The position numbers and the translations under genes were made by a program. From Rhipidocladum racemiflorum (taxonomy: Eukaryota > Streptophyta > Magnoliopsida > Poales > Poaceae), in NCBI GenBank assembly GCA_036346355.1, contig CM070583.1, forward strand, positions 3,720,001 through 3,784,000: a stretch of 64,000 nucleotides of DNA, read 5' to 3'. The stretch's first letter is position 1, and each line of letters starts with the position of its first letter. Shown here piece after piece: positions 34,676 through 45,796 of this stretch. A model generated the notes under the pieces. It searched no databases. It was given only the letters and a program-made list of their open reading frames with translations, and was not told the DNA's origin.

Positions 34676-37129
34676 TTCGCAATCGAGAAGAGGATCCGAG
34701 AAGGTGTGGAGGACGAGCAGATTTTCAGATTTGGTGTTCGTCGCGTGTTTTTCGTGGATTCTCAAGGAAGGACTCTAGGTAAATTTCCAAATTTTTTCCC
34801 CTGTTCTACTTAGGGTTGGGAGTGTTTTACATGTGGTGGTGTTTGGTTTGGATGGAGTTTGATGGGGTAGAAGGGTAGTTGTTCACGTGGTGCTGTTTCT
34901 GAAAGGGGAGATTGTGCAGTGCGGATTGTTTCGCATTTCACATGACATAGATGATTTTTACTGCAAAAACCTATAACTAAAAAGTTGTAGATAACGTCTC
35001 TACCTAGCTTCTGTAATTTTTTCAGAATTTTTGGGGCGTCGATCTGAGAGTTATCGCTGTTGGAAGATGACGAACAAAATCTGGAAACAGATTTGGTCCA
35101 CTGTGTTGGACGGTTGTTTAGGCATATTTAACAGCGGAATTGAAATTTTTGGCCTTCATGAAAGTTGTAGATCTCGTCAATATCTAGCTGTTGTAATTTT
35201 TTTGTATTTTTATGAACAGTACAAAAAAGATATGAAATTGGGAAGAGACGGTGCTGCTGTTCGATGCAGGACAGATCGGGGTTTTGGCTTTTAAATGGGA
35301 GCGGGAGTAGGAAGCGTGTGTTTGAATTGTGTGATCAATTGTGATGTCGCTATGTACTGAAATAATGTTTATTCAGGTGGTGCCACTGCTGGCGCAACTA
35401 TGTTCATCGTCCACGTCGGTAAAAGGCAAGTGGAAGTAGATGTATTGTTAAGCTATGCATCGTTGTTTGCTTCGCCTTCATTATAATCTCCAATTACAGC
35501 AATCATACATGGTTTAATTGCTTGCTTATAGGATTGCTATATTCTGACTACCATTGTGATATTGTGGTTTGGCTATGAATCATGAGTATGGTGAAGAATG
35601 ATGTTGTTTACCCGATGAATTGTCTAATTACTTCATCTCAATGTTATTTGCTTTCTATCCATGCTATAAGATGAGAGGCAAACATGTGAACTCAGTGTAG
35701 GAGATTTTGAATGAATTCATGCATGACAGTTTAGATTTATGGGGTGTTACACTAATGTTTCACTCTAATGTTTTAATATATGACAGTTTGTGCTCCGTTT
35801 GTTTGTCTATTCTTTGTAGGAACCTTGAAGTCGACATGAATGGATGGGAGTGGTGTGGCACGGTCACGTTTTGCATTAGCACAGTTTCATACTAACTAAT
35901 TGCTTGTAATGTTATTGAGTTTATATCTTGTAATTATTCTGTGGTGCTTGCATGTAATAAGTTGGGCCATGATGGTTAGTTCGTACCATGACCCACGTTT
36001 GTGATTGGTTGGTTTTCTTAAGTTTAAATCTTATTGTCGTATTAAATGTTGTCTTTGGTCTGTGGAGTGGATGTCCTAGTTTCAGGGAGGTCTTGTGAAA
36101 TTTCTAGTAAAAGTTAGCGTTGGCAATAGCACTTAGGGTTATTGTGGCAGTATATTTGTGTAGCAAAGAAAGGTAGTCCATACATCGGACGGAGCGGACT
36201 TGCTTCTCTTTTTTCTTTTAAAATCTGGGCACTTCAAACCGGCATAACTTACTCCAAATTAATCCAAAAAAAGCAAACAAATACATTTTTGAAATATACT
36301 CGAAATTCCCTACAAGTTCTCAGGCAAAAGTTTTTCCAAATTCGGCCTTCAATTAATTCAAATTCGCAGCTCAATATCCAATTCACCAATTTCGTCCATT
36401 TCGGACAGTCGAAACTAAAAATGGCATAACTTTCTAATGGAATGTCCAAATGGATTGATTCCAGTTGGAGATGCTAGATAATTTCACCCTCTACAACTTC
36501 CTAAGCAAATGTAAACTCCAATTCGGCCTCTAAGTAGCTCGAATTCGCAGAAAACTGAGAGCCAAAAATCTGCCCGACCAAGCAAACTTTCACCTCGCGG
36601 TTGTGTGGTGGAGGGAGGAAGAAGAGGAGCAGCTCACGGTTTGGGAATGAAGTGGCTGCCACCCACACCACATAACCCACACTTTCATCTCCCCAAAAAA
36701 CCCCCCAAGCAAACCAACCAAATTGGCTAAGTCCTCCAACAGAAAACAGCGCTAGATTCACTTTTTGAGCCAAGTTTAAAGTCAGTGTTTGACACGGATT
36801 AGCGATATGACTCCACCACTATATAGAGAAATGTTTTTACTTCGCAACCATGTAACCCGCACTCTAGGTCATTATAGATTGCAGTTACAAGGCTCCAAAG
36901 TTGGTTGAAAGTCACAAGTGCGGACTGAAATTTTTGGCTCTAAACTTTTGGTTAAGCTTGGGATACTCCTAAGTGCCAGTTTAGGACATTAACTGAAGCC
37001 GGGAATTTACCTTAAGAGCAGCTAAAACTTAATTGATGCGAAACTTAGCCGCTATAATCGAATTCGAATTCGGGACCGTGACAGCCTGCAGGACATATCA
37101 TGCCGTAAGCATGGCTGTCATAACCTGTC
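34676..37129. other. MULE central non-coding region
   Basis: No gene recognised. A block near GAAAGTTGTAGATCTCGTC recurs, degenerate, near 34982 and 35158. A stretch at about 36190-36780 contains motifs (GGCATAACTTNCT, AATTCGGCCT) typical of LTR-derived grass repeats and may be a nested fragment. Confidence 0.45.
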
Positions 37130-37890
37130 CGAAATGTCATGCCAAATGCATGTGTGGTACAGATTGCCAGTCGTCTCGTCGAAGCATAGCTGCCAAAGCT
37201 GGTAGCACCTCTCTACCAGCTAAGCGTATGCATATGTCGGTATCAAGCATAAACGCAGATGCAAAGGAATCGATCTTTGCCACGTGTAGCTTTCTGTCGA
37301 GGTTGGGTGGTAGGCGTGCGATTTCCCGCCTAAATACCGCCACGGGAAGCCGCGGTTTTGCAATGTTACTGTTCAGCCAGGCCCCCACCTCGCGCGGTAA
37401 TGCTCCGGCAAGTGGTGGCCACTCCCAAGCCATCGCCACCGCGACCAGACCCCAGCTGGCGCCGCGCAACGCTGCGCATCGAGCGGACTTGCTCATCGAT
37501 ATAAGCATGTCCGAAGACACTACCGTGCAGCCGCGCACAACCCCAAATGCATGCGTGGCGGAACCTTTGCTGGTCGTCTGGTTAAAGCTTAGTGCCAAAG
37601 CCTGGTAGCACCTCCTACCGGCTACAAAGCTGCATGCATCTGTCGATATCAAACACGACCACGGTACCGCAAGGGAATCCGATGCTCCTGGATTCTTTCT
37701 TTCCTGTCGGGGACCGCGGATATTCGAATTTCAAAATGAAATCAAAATACCGCGACGAGAAGCTGCGGTTTTGCAATGTTACTGTTCAGCCCGGCCCCCA
37801 CCTCGCGCGCTAATGCTCCATGGCCAGCGGTAGCCACTCCCAAGCCAACGCCAGTGCAGCCAGACCCCCTTGGCGCCTTGCAAGCGCCGC
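37130..37890. repeat. ~405-bp tandem duplication upstream of the GRF gene
   Basis: Unit 1 about 37130-37540, unit 2 about 37541-37890. Paired anchors are CCAAATGCATG at 37142 and 37543, GGTAGCACCTC at 37201 and 37604, and GCGGTTTTGCAATGTTACTG at 37352 and 37765, giving offsets of 401-413 bp. The copies are clearly diverged, so it is older than the 507-bp duplication. Confidence 0.75.
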
Positions 37891-37962
37891 CACGTGCGAT
37901 TTTGGTCTTGGCCCCTCGCCCCACGGTGATGTGCCGCCGGTATCTCGTTTCTCCTCGCTCCT

Positions 37963-37970
37963 GCCTATAA
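37963..37970 (+). promoter_or_regulatory. putative TATA box of the GRF gene
   Basis: CCTATAAATTG about 300 bp before the GRF ATG. The intervening leader contains a possible intron ending at ...TTGCTTCGTGTAG near 38233. Confidence 0.4.
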
Positions 37971-38269
37971 ATTGCAAGGCCGCTGCACTTCTATCGAACA
38001 AGCGCGATACATTGCTCCGAGTTCATAAAGTTTGGATTGAGTTGAGAAAACCCAGTGCAAAGAGGAGAACCGTAGTTTAGCTTTCCTTTTTCCAATATAT
38101 TATTTAGGCGTCTTGTTCCACAGGTATTATTTACAAAAGTTATTTTGTGCGGTGAGTCACATTGTTGTGTTCTTGGTTCAAGACATTATTTTGTACTTAT
38201 TATGCTTCTTATTGATGTTTTTGCTTCGTGTAGATACGGACTTAAGTGTTCGTCAGTTCTGTCCAAGCC

Positions 38270-38714
38270 ATGTCGGCGGCGTCGAGCTCGATGGTTGCCA
38301 ATGCGAGGCGGGTAATGTGCCTAAGCTGTCATGTGGAAGTCCACACTGGTACTCCACCACTCTGAGAAAATAACGAGCAGGCGTATTATAGATGCCTAAT
38401 TTCTCTGTGCGTCTCTACGATTTTTCGATTTCTTCATGTTTTCATGAGTACTCTCTGCTCGAGTTTGGTATAACCATGTTAACAACTGTCGTGTAGCCCA
38501 CGGGATGCCAATATCAGCGGTGGGCGAACGATATAAATACACAGAGCATCTTTAAACAGGGCGGTTCCAATGGTAGAGCGAGAGGGCGGATCTCGCGCGG
38601 GAACTTAACGAGGCTAGCAGTGCGAGAATTACCGCGAGAGAGAGGGAGTTCGGCCTGAACAAGAACAAAACCGTGAAGCGTATGATCGCTTCCTTGCGCA
38701 GCCGTAGAAGATAA
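38270..38714 (+). pseudogene. GRF-type zinc-finger gene, broken
   Basis: GRF zinc fingers bind single-stranded nucleic acid and also occur in many plant transposon-borne proteins. The ATG at 38270 opens MSAASSSMVANARR, then the first metal-binding pair CLSC (about 38315), a T-rich loop, and after an in-frame TGA (38363-38365) the segment YYRC. The final Cys and aromatic motif GCQYQRWAND lies at about 38505-38534, probably in a second exon after an intron (acceptor ...GTCGTGTAG near 38496). A basic C-terminus (FGLNKNKTVKRMIASLRSRR, about 38650-38711) ends at TAA 38712-38714 in a different frame. So one stop and at least one frameshift break it. The domain call rests on cysteine spacing and the flanking motifs. 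Confidence 0.55.
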
Positions 38715-39642
38715 CAACGAAGGCTGTAAGTCCTGATTTGGTTGTTCCTCTTGGCGGCCCATTGTGAACTCTACAAGCGTGACCGTTGGGAGTTTTTCGA
38801 AGAAGAGGTGTGGAATTCTATGATAGTGATGATTACGGAAAGTTCTAAAGCCGCTCTACCACTGCATCCATTTGTATGTTAGTTCTTGTTCACAAGAAAT
38901 GCTGTTGTAGTTGTTCTCTGTATTGTACTTTGTTCTAATGCTATTATGTGTTTACATTTGTATCGTAATTAAGTAATGCACTTTGTACTATTATGAAGCT
39001 TTCTGTTATGTTCACCAAGTTATTGAAATTATTTTTCGGTTGAATGGAGCATATTTTTTATTACATGTATGTAATATCATATTCACCAAACAACGATCAT
39101 TCAACCTTGTGTTCTTTCGTATATTAGTGATATGCGACAAAGTGAATATGATGATATGACGAAGGATGAAAAAAAGCGATATGTCAATGAACATATTAAA
39201 AATAAACAACAATGGCAAATAGTCCAAATGATGATATGACAAATGGTGACAATGGTGATATGCCAAAAAGTGAGAAGGCCGATATGACAACACGCTGAAA
39301 ACAACAATGGCAAATAGTCCAAATGAAGGTCGATGTCATCTGTAAAGTGTAAAAGCAATCTTTGTCAAAGTCAGTAAAAGCATTCTTTGTCAAAGTGTGT
39401 ACTCCTTGCCATGACTCGTCGATGTCATATGTAAAGGCTGTAAAAGCATTCTTTGTCAAAGCTGAAAAAGCATTCTTTGTCAAGTCTAAAAGCATTCTTT
39501 GTCAAAGATGTAACGATATGCCTGCCATGTCATATCAAAAGCACGCTGTTAACTTTTTCAGCTTTTGTCATCGATAAAAGCTGTACAAAGCATTCTAGTG
39601 ACCTTGTCTCTTTGCTCCGATTCTCTCGTTTGGTGGTGGCGG
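38715..39642. other. MULE region between the GRF and coiled-coil genes
   Basis: AT-rich 3' flank and promoter region; no gene recognised. Contains the short tandem repeat described separately. Confidence 0.5.
39350..39510 (+). repeat. five copies of an AAAAGCATTCTTTGTCAAAG motif
   Basis: Irregularly spaced near-identical 20-bp units at about 39352, 39376, 39440, 39467 and 39487, ahead of the promoter of the coiled-coil gene. A partial copy (AAAGCATTCTAG) is at 39586. Confidence 0.8.
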
Positions 39643-39654
39643 GCTATTTAAACC
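39643..39654 (+). promoter_or_regulatory. putative TATA box of the coiled-coil gene
   Basis: GCTATTTAAACC, about 90 bp upstream of the first ATG (39737), a normal plant promoter spacing. Confidence 0.5.
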
Positions 39655-39736
39655 CGATGCTCGCCTCAGAATACTCACACGAAGCAAGCAATCCAAACCA
39701 CGAAGCACAAGTTTGGCGGCCAACCAACCGGTGCCA

Positions 39737-40352
39737 ATGGAGTTCCCCTCGCCCCAAGGCACAGCGTTGTCCAATCCGTCCCGGACGGCACGGAGGTCCC
39801 CATGTGCCTATCTGGGATCCTTGCCGCTTTCGGCAATCTGTAGACAACTCATACACATACGGTATGAGGTATTGGAGTTGCCGCAACCACGACTCAGGAG
39901 CCAATCTTTGGGGATGCGGATCTTTGCGGAGGAGCCGGTATGTTCGTACTCGCATTTGATGTTGCATCAAACCATCCAAACCTTAACATTGTTATACCAT
40001 CTGTTGTCACCAATTGCAGCCTCCATTATGCGAGTTCATCAAATTCTCTGACGCGGAGCGAACTCACGAGATGGAGAGGATGAGGAATTGGGAGTACTCG
40101 CATCGCAGAGCTATGGTAGAGCTGCGGTGCCGTGGCAGCGAGGAAGAGGAGAAGCGCATGAAGTTTGCCGAACAAATGCGTCTGAGAGAGGAGGCCGAGC
40201 AGCGCTGGCGGCCGGCGAGGCCGAGCGTGACAGAAGCGCGAGAGGCGGCTACGGCGAGGCGGCGGAGCACCGATGGGTTGCGCAAGGAAATATCCTCGGT
40301 GCACTCGATAGAGTGTCTGAGAAGGACCCTTGTTGTTCTTCCCTTTCCCTAA
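39737..40352 (+). CDS. two-exon MULE-borne gene with charged probable coiled-coil C-terminus
   Basis: I do not recognise the family. The model is exon 1 39737-39937 and exon 2 40020-40352, joined in phase 0 across an 82-bp intron with donor CCG/GTATGT and acceptor TTGCAG; the predicted product is 177 residues. The first ATG after the TATA box was chosen. The N-terminal half is proline- and serine-rich (MEFPSPQGTALSNPSRT). Exon 2 is highly charged (FSDAERTHEMERMRNWEYSH, then RGSEEEEKRMKFAEQMRLRE), consistent with a coiled coil or a nucleic-acid-binding helix. It lies about 1.1 kb inside the right terminus, in the same orientation as the other MULE genes. The open frame over both exons with clean splice sites makes it the best-preserved gene of the element. 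Function unknown. Confidence 0.5.
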
Positions 40353-41339
40353 AGCATGTTAGGTTTAGTCCAGTATACTCGGTAGAGTGTGCCGTACATG
40401 CCATTCTTTGTTTAGCATTTGTAAGCCATATGCAATTCAGTAGATTCTTATTTACGCCCATCTATCGATACGATTGTAAGCGTACATATATTTCACATCT
40501 TTGAGGATAACTACACGAAGTCTCGGAAAAATTATTAAAAGTGATAATTTATATGACCTATAGAAAAATAAGAAATATCTGCTTTTGCAACCAGAAGTGC
40601 GATCGAGAAATTGACACCGACCAGGCGTGCGATTTCCGCCTAAATGGCTTATTTCTTTTAAAAGAGGTTCTCTCCTCCTATAAATATAAATATGAGATGT
40701 ATTTTGCTTTTGGATTAAAGATTGACGTTATGGTAAAACTTAAAAGTGCGGTGAAAAATAACTTATATATTACTTATAATGGTCTTGTCCCAAATATAAA
40801 ACGACTATACATATTTAAGATGCGGTGATATTTTACGGGCTACTAAAAAGGGTTAAAAGTTATCGTTCAAAATAATAGTTAGGGTTATTGCGGAAACGCC
40901 CCTTCAACCTGCTTGCTTCGTCTGCAAACGACATGCATGCATGCTTGGTTTTTTCCTTTTGGTCAGCTCGGGTTTTGTAGCACAGAAAAACAGGAGCTCA
41001 TAACCGAAATCACCATTTGGGCACGTCGTTTCCGGGCAAAAGACCAAGCAAGCAGCGAAAAGCAAAAAATAAATAAAAGCCATAGCCGAAATTTGGATTT
41101 TCAAATGCACCGAAATCGAATTTGGTAATTTCGGGAAAGGGTAAACGAATTTACAAATTTCGGGGATAGTTGAGATTTCGGGAAAGGGTAAACGAATTTA
41201 CAAGTTGTATACAATACCAATTTTTCCGACTGCAGGCAATAAACTCCCCCGTCTCCTTCAAAGCGAAAAAGCAAAAAAAAAAAAAAAAAAATTCATAACC
41301 GAATTCAGCATGCGAAAAAAAAAAAAAATCATAACCGAA
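40353..41339. other. MULE right internal non-coding region
   Basis: No gene. GTGCGATTTCCGCCTAAAT near 40627 resembles GTGCGATTTCCCGCCTAAAT near 37316, and GTTAGGGTTATTGCGG near 40879 resembles CTTAGGGTTATTGTGG near 36132. The block TTTCGGGAAAGGGTAAACG occurs at about 41129 and 41175. Confidence 0.5.
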
Positions 41340-41480
41340 ATCAGCATTTTCGGGTATGAGGTGCCACCTCATACCCGAAATCACCATTTTCGGGTATGAG
41401 CTGCCACCTCATACCGAAATCAGTATTTTCGGCTATAGCCTATACCCGAAAATGCCATTTTCGTTTACAGTATACCCGAA
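41340..41480 (-). repeat. subterminal tandem hairpin array, right
   Basis: Counterpart of 26432-26577 in inverted orientation, with units such as CACCTCATACCCGAAATCAC followed by CATTTTCGGGTATGAG. Confidence 0.8.
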
Positions 41481-41494
41481 ATTCCTGTTTTCGG

Positions 41495-41610
41495 GAATGG
41501 GTACACGAAATTCCTGTTTTCGGGTATAGTTGATATTTCTGTAAATTTCCAAACTTGTTGTGTACAATTGTAAATACGGGACACATGTTGTCTAGAATAC
41601 CAAATTTTCC
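41495..41610 (-). repeat. MULE right terminal inverted repeat
   Basis: Inverted copy of 26278-26393, followed at 41611-41620 by the right target duplication GCATTTTGAC and then by the remaining end of the interrupted MITE. Confidence 0.9.
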
Positions 41611-41790
41611 GCATTTTGACTAACAGGCAGAGTATCTGAATCCCTCGCTCACTCTCATCCACCTCGACCGCCCAGCCTCACCGCCCCTCCTCGCGCACAT
41701 CGACCCTGAACCGACAGCCTTCGCCGCGACGACATCCACCACGACGAGGATGGGTCCTCAGAGTCCTTGCCGTAGCGGAACACACCTGAG

Positions 41791-42156
41791 ATGGACCCTG
41801 AGCCCAAGCCTGTGCCCTCCAGTAGACTCGTCGTCAGGCCGCCGCCACAGGAGAACGGCGCCTCCTCCCCAGCCACCGCCGTCGTCGCCCGTTGGTCCTC
41901 CTCCCTCGCAGGGGACGCCCAGAGTCACTGCCACGGGTTCTCGCTGACATGCCGTCGGCGCGACCTCTCGCCGTCGGAAATCCATGGGAAGGAGAAACGT
42001 CAGTCGCCTTCGCCTCTGGCAACACATCCCCATGTTTTTTCCCGACCTTTGGAATCAACGATAAGCAAAACGCTATGGAATTTATCATGCTGCAAGTTCA
42101 GCTACTTTTCAGTGAGATCAACACTCTCACTGCCCTGCAAATTTGCAGTAGTTTGA
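41791..42156 (+). CDS. hypothetical proline/serine-rich frame, possible 5' exon
   Basis: The frame starts MDPEPKPVPSSRLVVRPPPQ and runs 121 codons. GC-rich composition right after an AT-rich element, a C-rich possible leader and a good ATG suggest the 5' end of a host gene, but no domain is recognisable and the second half looks non-coding. The MULE/MITE insertion lies about 155 bp upstream, in what would be its promoter or leader. A true exon may end earlier, at an unlocated donor site. Confidence 0.25.
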   Translation: MDPEPKPVPSSRLVVRPPPQENGASSPATAVVARWSSSLAGDAQSHCHGFSLTCRRRDLSPSEIHGKEKRQSPSPLATHPHVFSRPLESTISKTLWNLSCCKFSYFSVRSTLSLPCKFAVV

Positions 42157-42310
42157 TAATTGGTCGGTTGGTATTTCGCTGATAGGATGGTGAGAAGAAG
42201 GATGAGGCTGGCACTGTGCGGCAAAGAAATGGGCAGGATCCAATTCGGCAGATGGTGAGCAGGAGACCCAACAGAAGAAGGAAGGGGGGCCTGTCCAATA
42301 AGCAGAAGGA

Positions 42311-42725
42311 GAATTTTTTTTAAAATAATACTTTTTTAGAAAAAAAATTGCGGTTTTAATACTCGAAAAATTAAAATTGCAAAATTAATATGTAATCGCC
42401 AGACCGTACGGCGAATACCCTATTTTCGCCATATGGTATGGCGAAAATACCCTAATTACCTGATTAAAGCCGATTAACCGTAATTTTGTTTGGTTAAACT
42501 ATTTTCACCTTACCATATGGCGAAAATAGGTCTTCGCAGATTAACTGCGGATTTAGTGTATCGTCGCCACACGGTTCGGTGAAAATAGGGTATTCGCCGT
42601 AGGGTATGGCGAAAATAGGGTATTCGCCGTACGGTCTGGCGATTACATATTAATTTTGCAATTTTGATTTTTCGAGTATTAAAACCGCAATTCTTTTTTA
42701 AAAAAGTATTGTTTAAAAAAAAATC
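42311..42725. mobile_element. foldback MITE with ~120-bp terminal inverted repeats
   Basis: 415 bp flanked by a 10-bp duplication AGCAGAAGGA (42301-42310 and 42726-42735). The ends are inverted copies over about 120 bp; shared blocks include AAAATTGCAAAATTAATATG, TAATCGCCAGACCGTACGGC and GAATACCCTATTTTCGCC. The middle carries further short repeats of TATGGCGAAAATAGGGTATTC. A 9-10-bp duplication and GA...TC ends suggest a Mutator-type MITE. No coding capacity. Confidence 0.85.
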
Positions 42726-42886
42726 AGCAGAAGGAAGTTTGTTCTTCGTCTCTACCTGTTGTTGATAACACGCTATCATATCTTCTTTTGCTTTGTGTAG
42801 TCCTCAGCTAAAATTGATGTTTGGTTTGTGTTTTCAAGTTGCAACAAAGAATGGAGACTGCTGAGTTGAAACAAATATGAAACAAC

Positions 42887-45796
42887 TGTGACGGACCGCC
42901 TTTTCGAAGTGCGTTTAAACTCGAAATGACTACCCAGGAAGATTAGTCATCGAAAACCAAGTTGTACATTACCGCAAAAGAATAATACCATTGTTTTTAC
43001 ATCACATAAGGCCTAACGGCCAGCGTTTTTAAAGGAAGCGGCGAGCTTCAGAGTATATATTACATCACAAAAGAAAGGCAGCGCAAGAGTAAAATCCACA
43101 GGCGAGTTGAGCGAAGACTGAGACTTAGAACCACACTGTGTCACCATCTACGATCTCTTGGAAGTCACCAACATCTTGATACTCTAAAATGGGTTAATTA
43201 AGCAAGGGTGAGTACTACAACGTACTCAACAAGCCACACAGTGAAGCCTGATTATCACATGCAAGGATAACAAGAGATAGCCATATGTCTCATCTGGTGT
43301 ATGCAGGTTTTCATAATGTTTGGCATTTTATTTAAAACACAAATCATAATAATAATATGAATAAAGGGGTTTTCCAAAGTTATCCATTTCCAACACTTGT
43401 TAATCCAAAAACTACTTGAGCTTTAGGTTCGGGATTCACCCCATTTTAACTCAGCTTCATTTACCGGAAGCACGGCGTATTCGAATACCATTTGATTACA
43501 CTCTGCAGAGGTGTTCAGCTTTACCCACAAGATTCCACGATCGTTATGCCACGCGATTAACATGCAACTTTTATGCATGCGGCCGGATCGAGATTATCAT
43601 AGCTTTTCGTTGGATCTTTCCCCTTTAGCCCCTATCCGGTAGAGTTTCGGTCCACATTAACCCGGGGTCCCCACTGGCCAGAGTGAAGTTCGCGATCCCG
43701 TTTACTGTGGACACCTACCGTTGTGAACCCGAAATGCCACAGTTTCCTCGTGCACACTTTCGTTCCACCCCCATAACTGCGGACCATCTCCCATACCGGG
43801 AAGGTAACCCTGCTCCTATAGGTATTCCGGGGAAAGTACAATATACCGAGCTACGTTGAGTCAAGCCAACGAAGTTGACCGGCCCAACCTGTGGTTGAAC
43901 GGTTTCTTAAGTTATTTACTTTTGCCCAAGGTTGTATGTCCTTAATTCGTCATAGACCAAACCATTACATTCCACATGCCCCTGGTATCCAACGTACCAC
44001 CATCCATCCATACCTTGGTATCAGTCCTCGGCCGGGGATCAGACTAACACCCATCCGGTAGTTAGCCCAATACTGTCCCCCGGACCGCAACATTTCATAA
44101 ACATTCCACATCCAAGTACATCGACATTTCATGTTTCCTTTTAAAATGGTCTAATTAACTATAATAGAATACCTAGCCAAATAATGACAATAGTGATGTT
44201 CTAGGGTTACAAAGGATTATTCGGATTTAATATTTGTCAAGGAAGTTCCATGAGCCTTTTTGGCATTAACTAGCTATCATGTCATTCAAACATACCACTT
44301 TGCGATATTTCAACATATAGTTTGGAAATAATGCGGTAGAAAATAATTATGAACTATTCTAGGAAACATTAGGTTCAACATGATCAATGGAGTATGGCTT
44401 GCCTTGCGAGGCGGAGGGGTTCCCTAGTTCAGTGTTGGTGTAGTCGTACTCGGCGTCACGCGGGTCCGGCTCCGATTCCAAGTACTGCTCCTGCTCCTGT
44501 GTCGGCTCCGGGAGTTGGTACTGCTCGGTCGTCGTTTCTATCGTAAACAAATACCATAAGATAAACAATAAATAATAAATAACATAAAAAGAAAGAAGAG
44601 AAAAGAAAGGAGAAAAACCGAGAGAGAAAATAGCCGGAAATGGGTCGGAGGGGCGTTTTCGGAATTTTGGAAACTTGGTTTGGCGAAACGGAGGTCATTT
44701 TTGAACTCAGTGGGTCGAAACGGTTCGGGGTATGTATTTTGGGCATTTTTGGGCTTTTGGATATTTTTGGAGCATTTTTGGATATTAAATGAATTAAAAA
44801 AGGATTTTGGAAATTAAAAATCCAAATAGAAAATGGAAAAAAGCACTGTTCAAATGGGCCGCCGGCGACTGGTTTCGGCCCACGAGCCATACGGCGCGGG
44901 GAAAGCCACTGGGCCGGCCACGCTGCCAGCGTCTTGACGAGGCTCCGGCGATGAAAGTGAGAGAGAGGGTGGTAGAGTGGTGATCGGGCGCGGGGCCAGG
45001 CTAGCGGAGTGGGACCGCCTTGGCGATGTTTCTGAAGCGGCGTGGCGATGGCGAAAACGGCGGTCTTTGGCGGCGGCCAGGGAAGGCGAGATCGATCTCG
45101 CGTTTTAGGGCACCGGGTCGCATGGTATTCGAGGGAGAGAGGAGAGGGGTTACCCCTGATCTAGGGCAGGGCTCGGGGGAGGCCGGGAGGCGGCGGAGCG
45201 GCTCGGTGGCGGTGCTTGGCCGAAGAGGAGGAAGTGGCCGTGGAGCGGCCACGGGAGTTCACGGGAAGGCGAGAGAGAGAGAGGAATAGAGAGAGGAGGT
45301 GGGCGGCGAGCTCGGGGGCAAAAATGGTGGCCGACTGGGGCTTAAATAGCCGGCGGGGTGCGGCAAAAGTCGCCGGTCCACTCATGGCGGCGGAGAATTG
45401 AGCGGTAGCGGCGATGGGACAGGCGAGCGGCGTCGCGGGGCTCGGAGCGAGCGCGGCGTGAGCAGTGGCGGGCGTTGAGTGCCCTAAGGGGCTAGGGCAG
45501 CGGCGAGGGGCAGCGCGAGCCTGGCGTCTGGCGGCTCCTGCCATGGCGAGCTCACAAGCGAGAAGAGGTACGATCGCGCACACGTCGCGGCGCAAGCGAG
45601 GCGGAGGCGGATTCGGGCGCGGGCGCGGGCGCGCGAGGGAGGTGGCAACGCGGGCGGGCGCGGGTGCAGGGGTGTAGGTGCAAGGCCGGAAAAGGAAAGC
45701 GCCCCAGCGCTGAAACTTTCCCAAAATGGCAAAAAGCGAAATCAACTCCAAATCAAACCAAATTTGAATTCCTTTTTGAAATTTGAGGTTATTTCA
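42887..45796. mobile_element. solo LTR (gypsy-like)
   Basis: 2910 bp with TGTGACGGACC...TTATTTCA ends and a perfect 5-bp duplication ACAAC at 42882-42886 and 45797-45801, so both boundaries are secure. It contains the palindromic GAGTAC...GTACTC block (43210-43230) seen in Tekay/RIRE3-type LTRs and also, in opposite orientation, near 18020. No internal region follows, so it arose by LTR-LTR recombination. Orientation is not decided. GC-rich frames at 45000-45750 are composition artefacts. Confidence 0.8.

Larger units (their letters stand above)
26278..41610 (+). mobile_element. 15.3-kb Mutator-like element carrying four genes
   Basis: Terminal inverted repeats begin GGAAAATTTGGTATTCTAG at both ends (26278-26393 and, inverted, 41495-41610) and match over 116 bp with one mismatch seen by eye. 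A 10-bp duplication GCATTTTGAC flanks it (26268-26277, 41611-41620); MULEs normally duplicate 9-10 bp. Inside, all on the plus strand, are a MuDR-type transposase (29600-31845), a PMD gene (32094-34675), a GRF zinc-finger gene (38270-38714) and a two-exon coiled-coil gene (39737-40352). Subterminal hairpin arrays flank both TIRs. The transposase and GRF frames are broken as read. Long stretches between genes are non-coding. Confidence 0.9.

Noticed and set aside
37033..37652. overlapping frames of 191 and 171 codons on opposite strands
   Set aside because: Both cross the ~405-bp DNA duplication and show no domain; duplicated DNA rather than coding sequence explains them.
45161..45751. 196-codon minus-strand frame
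   Set aside because: It lies within the solo LTR, is Ala/Pro/Arg-rich, and overlaps equally long frames on the other strand, as expected of GC-rich LTR sequence.
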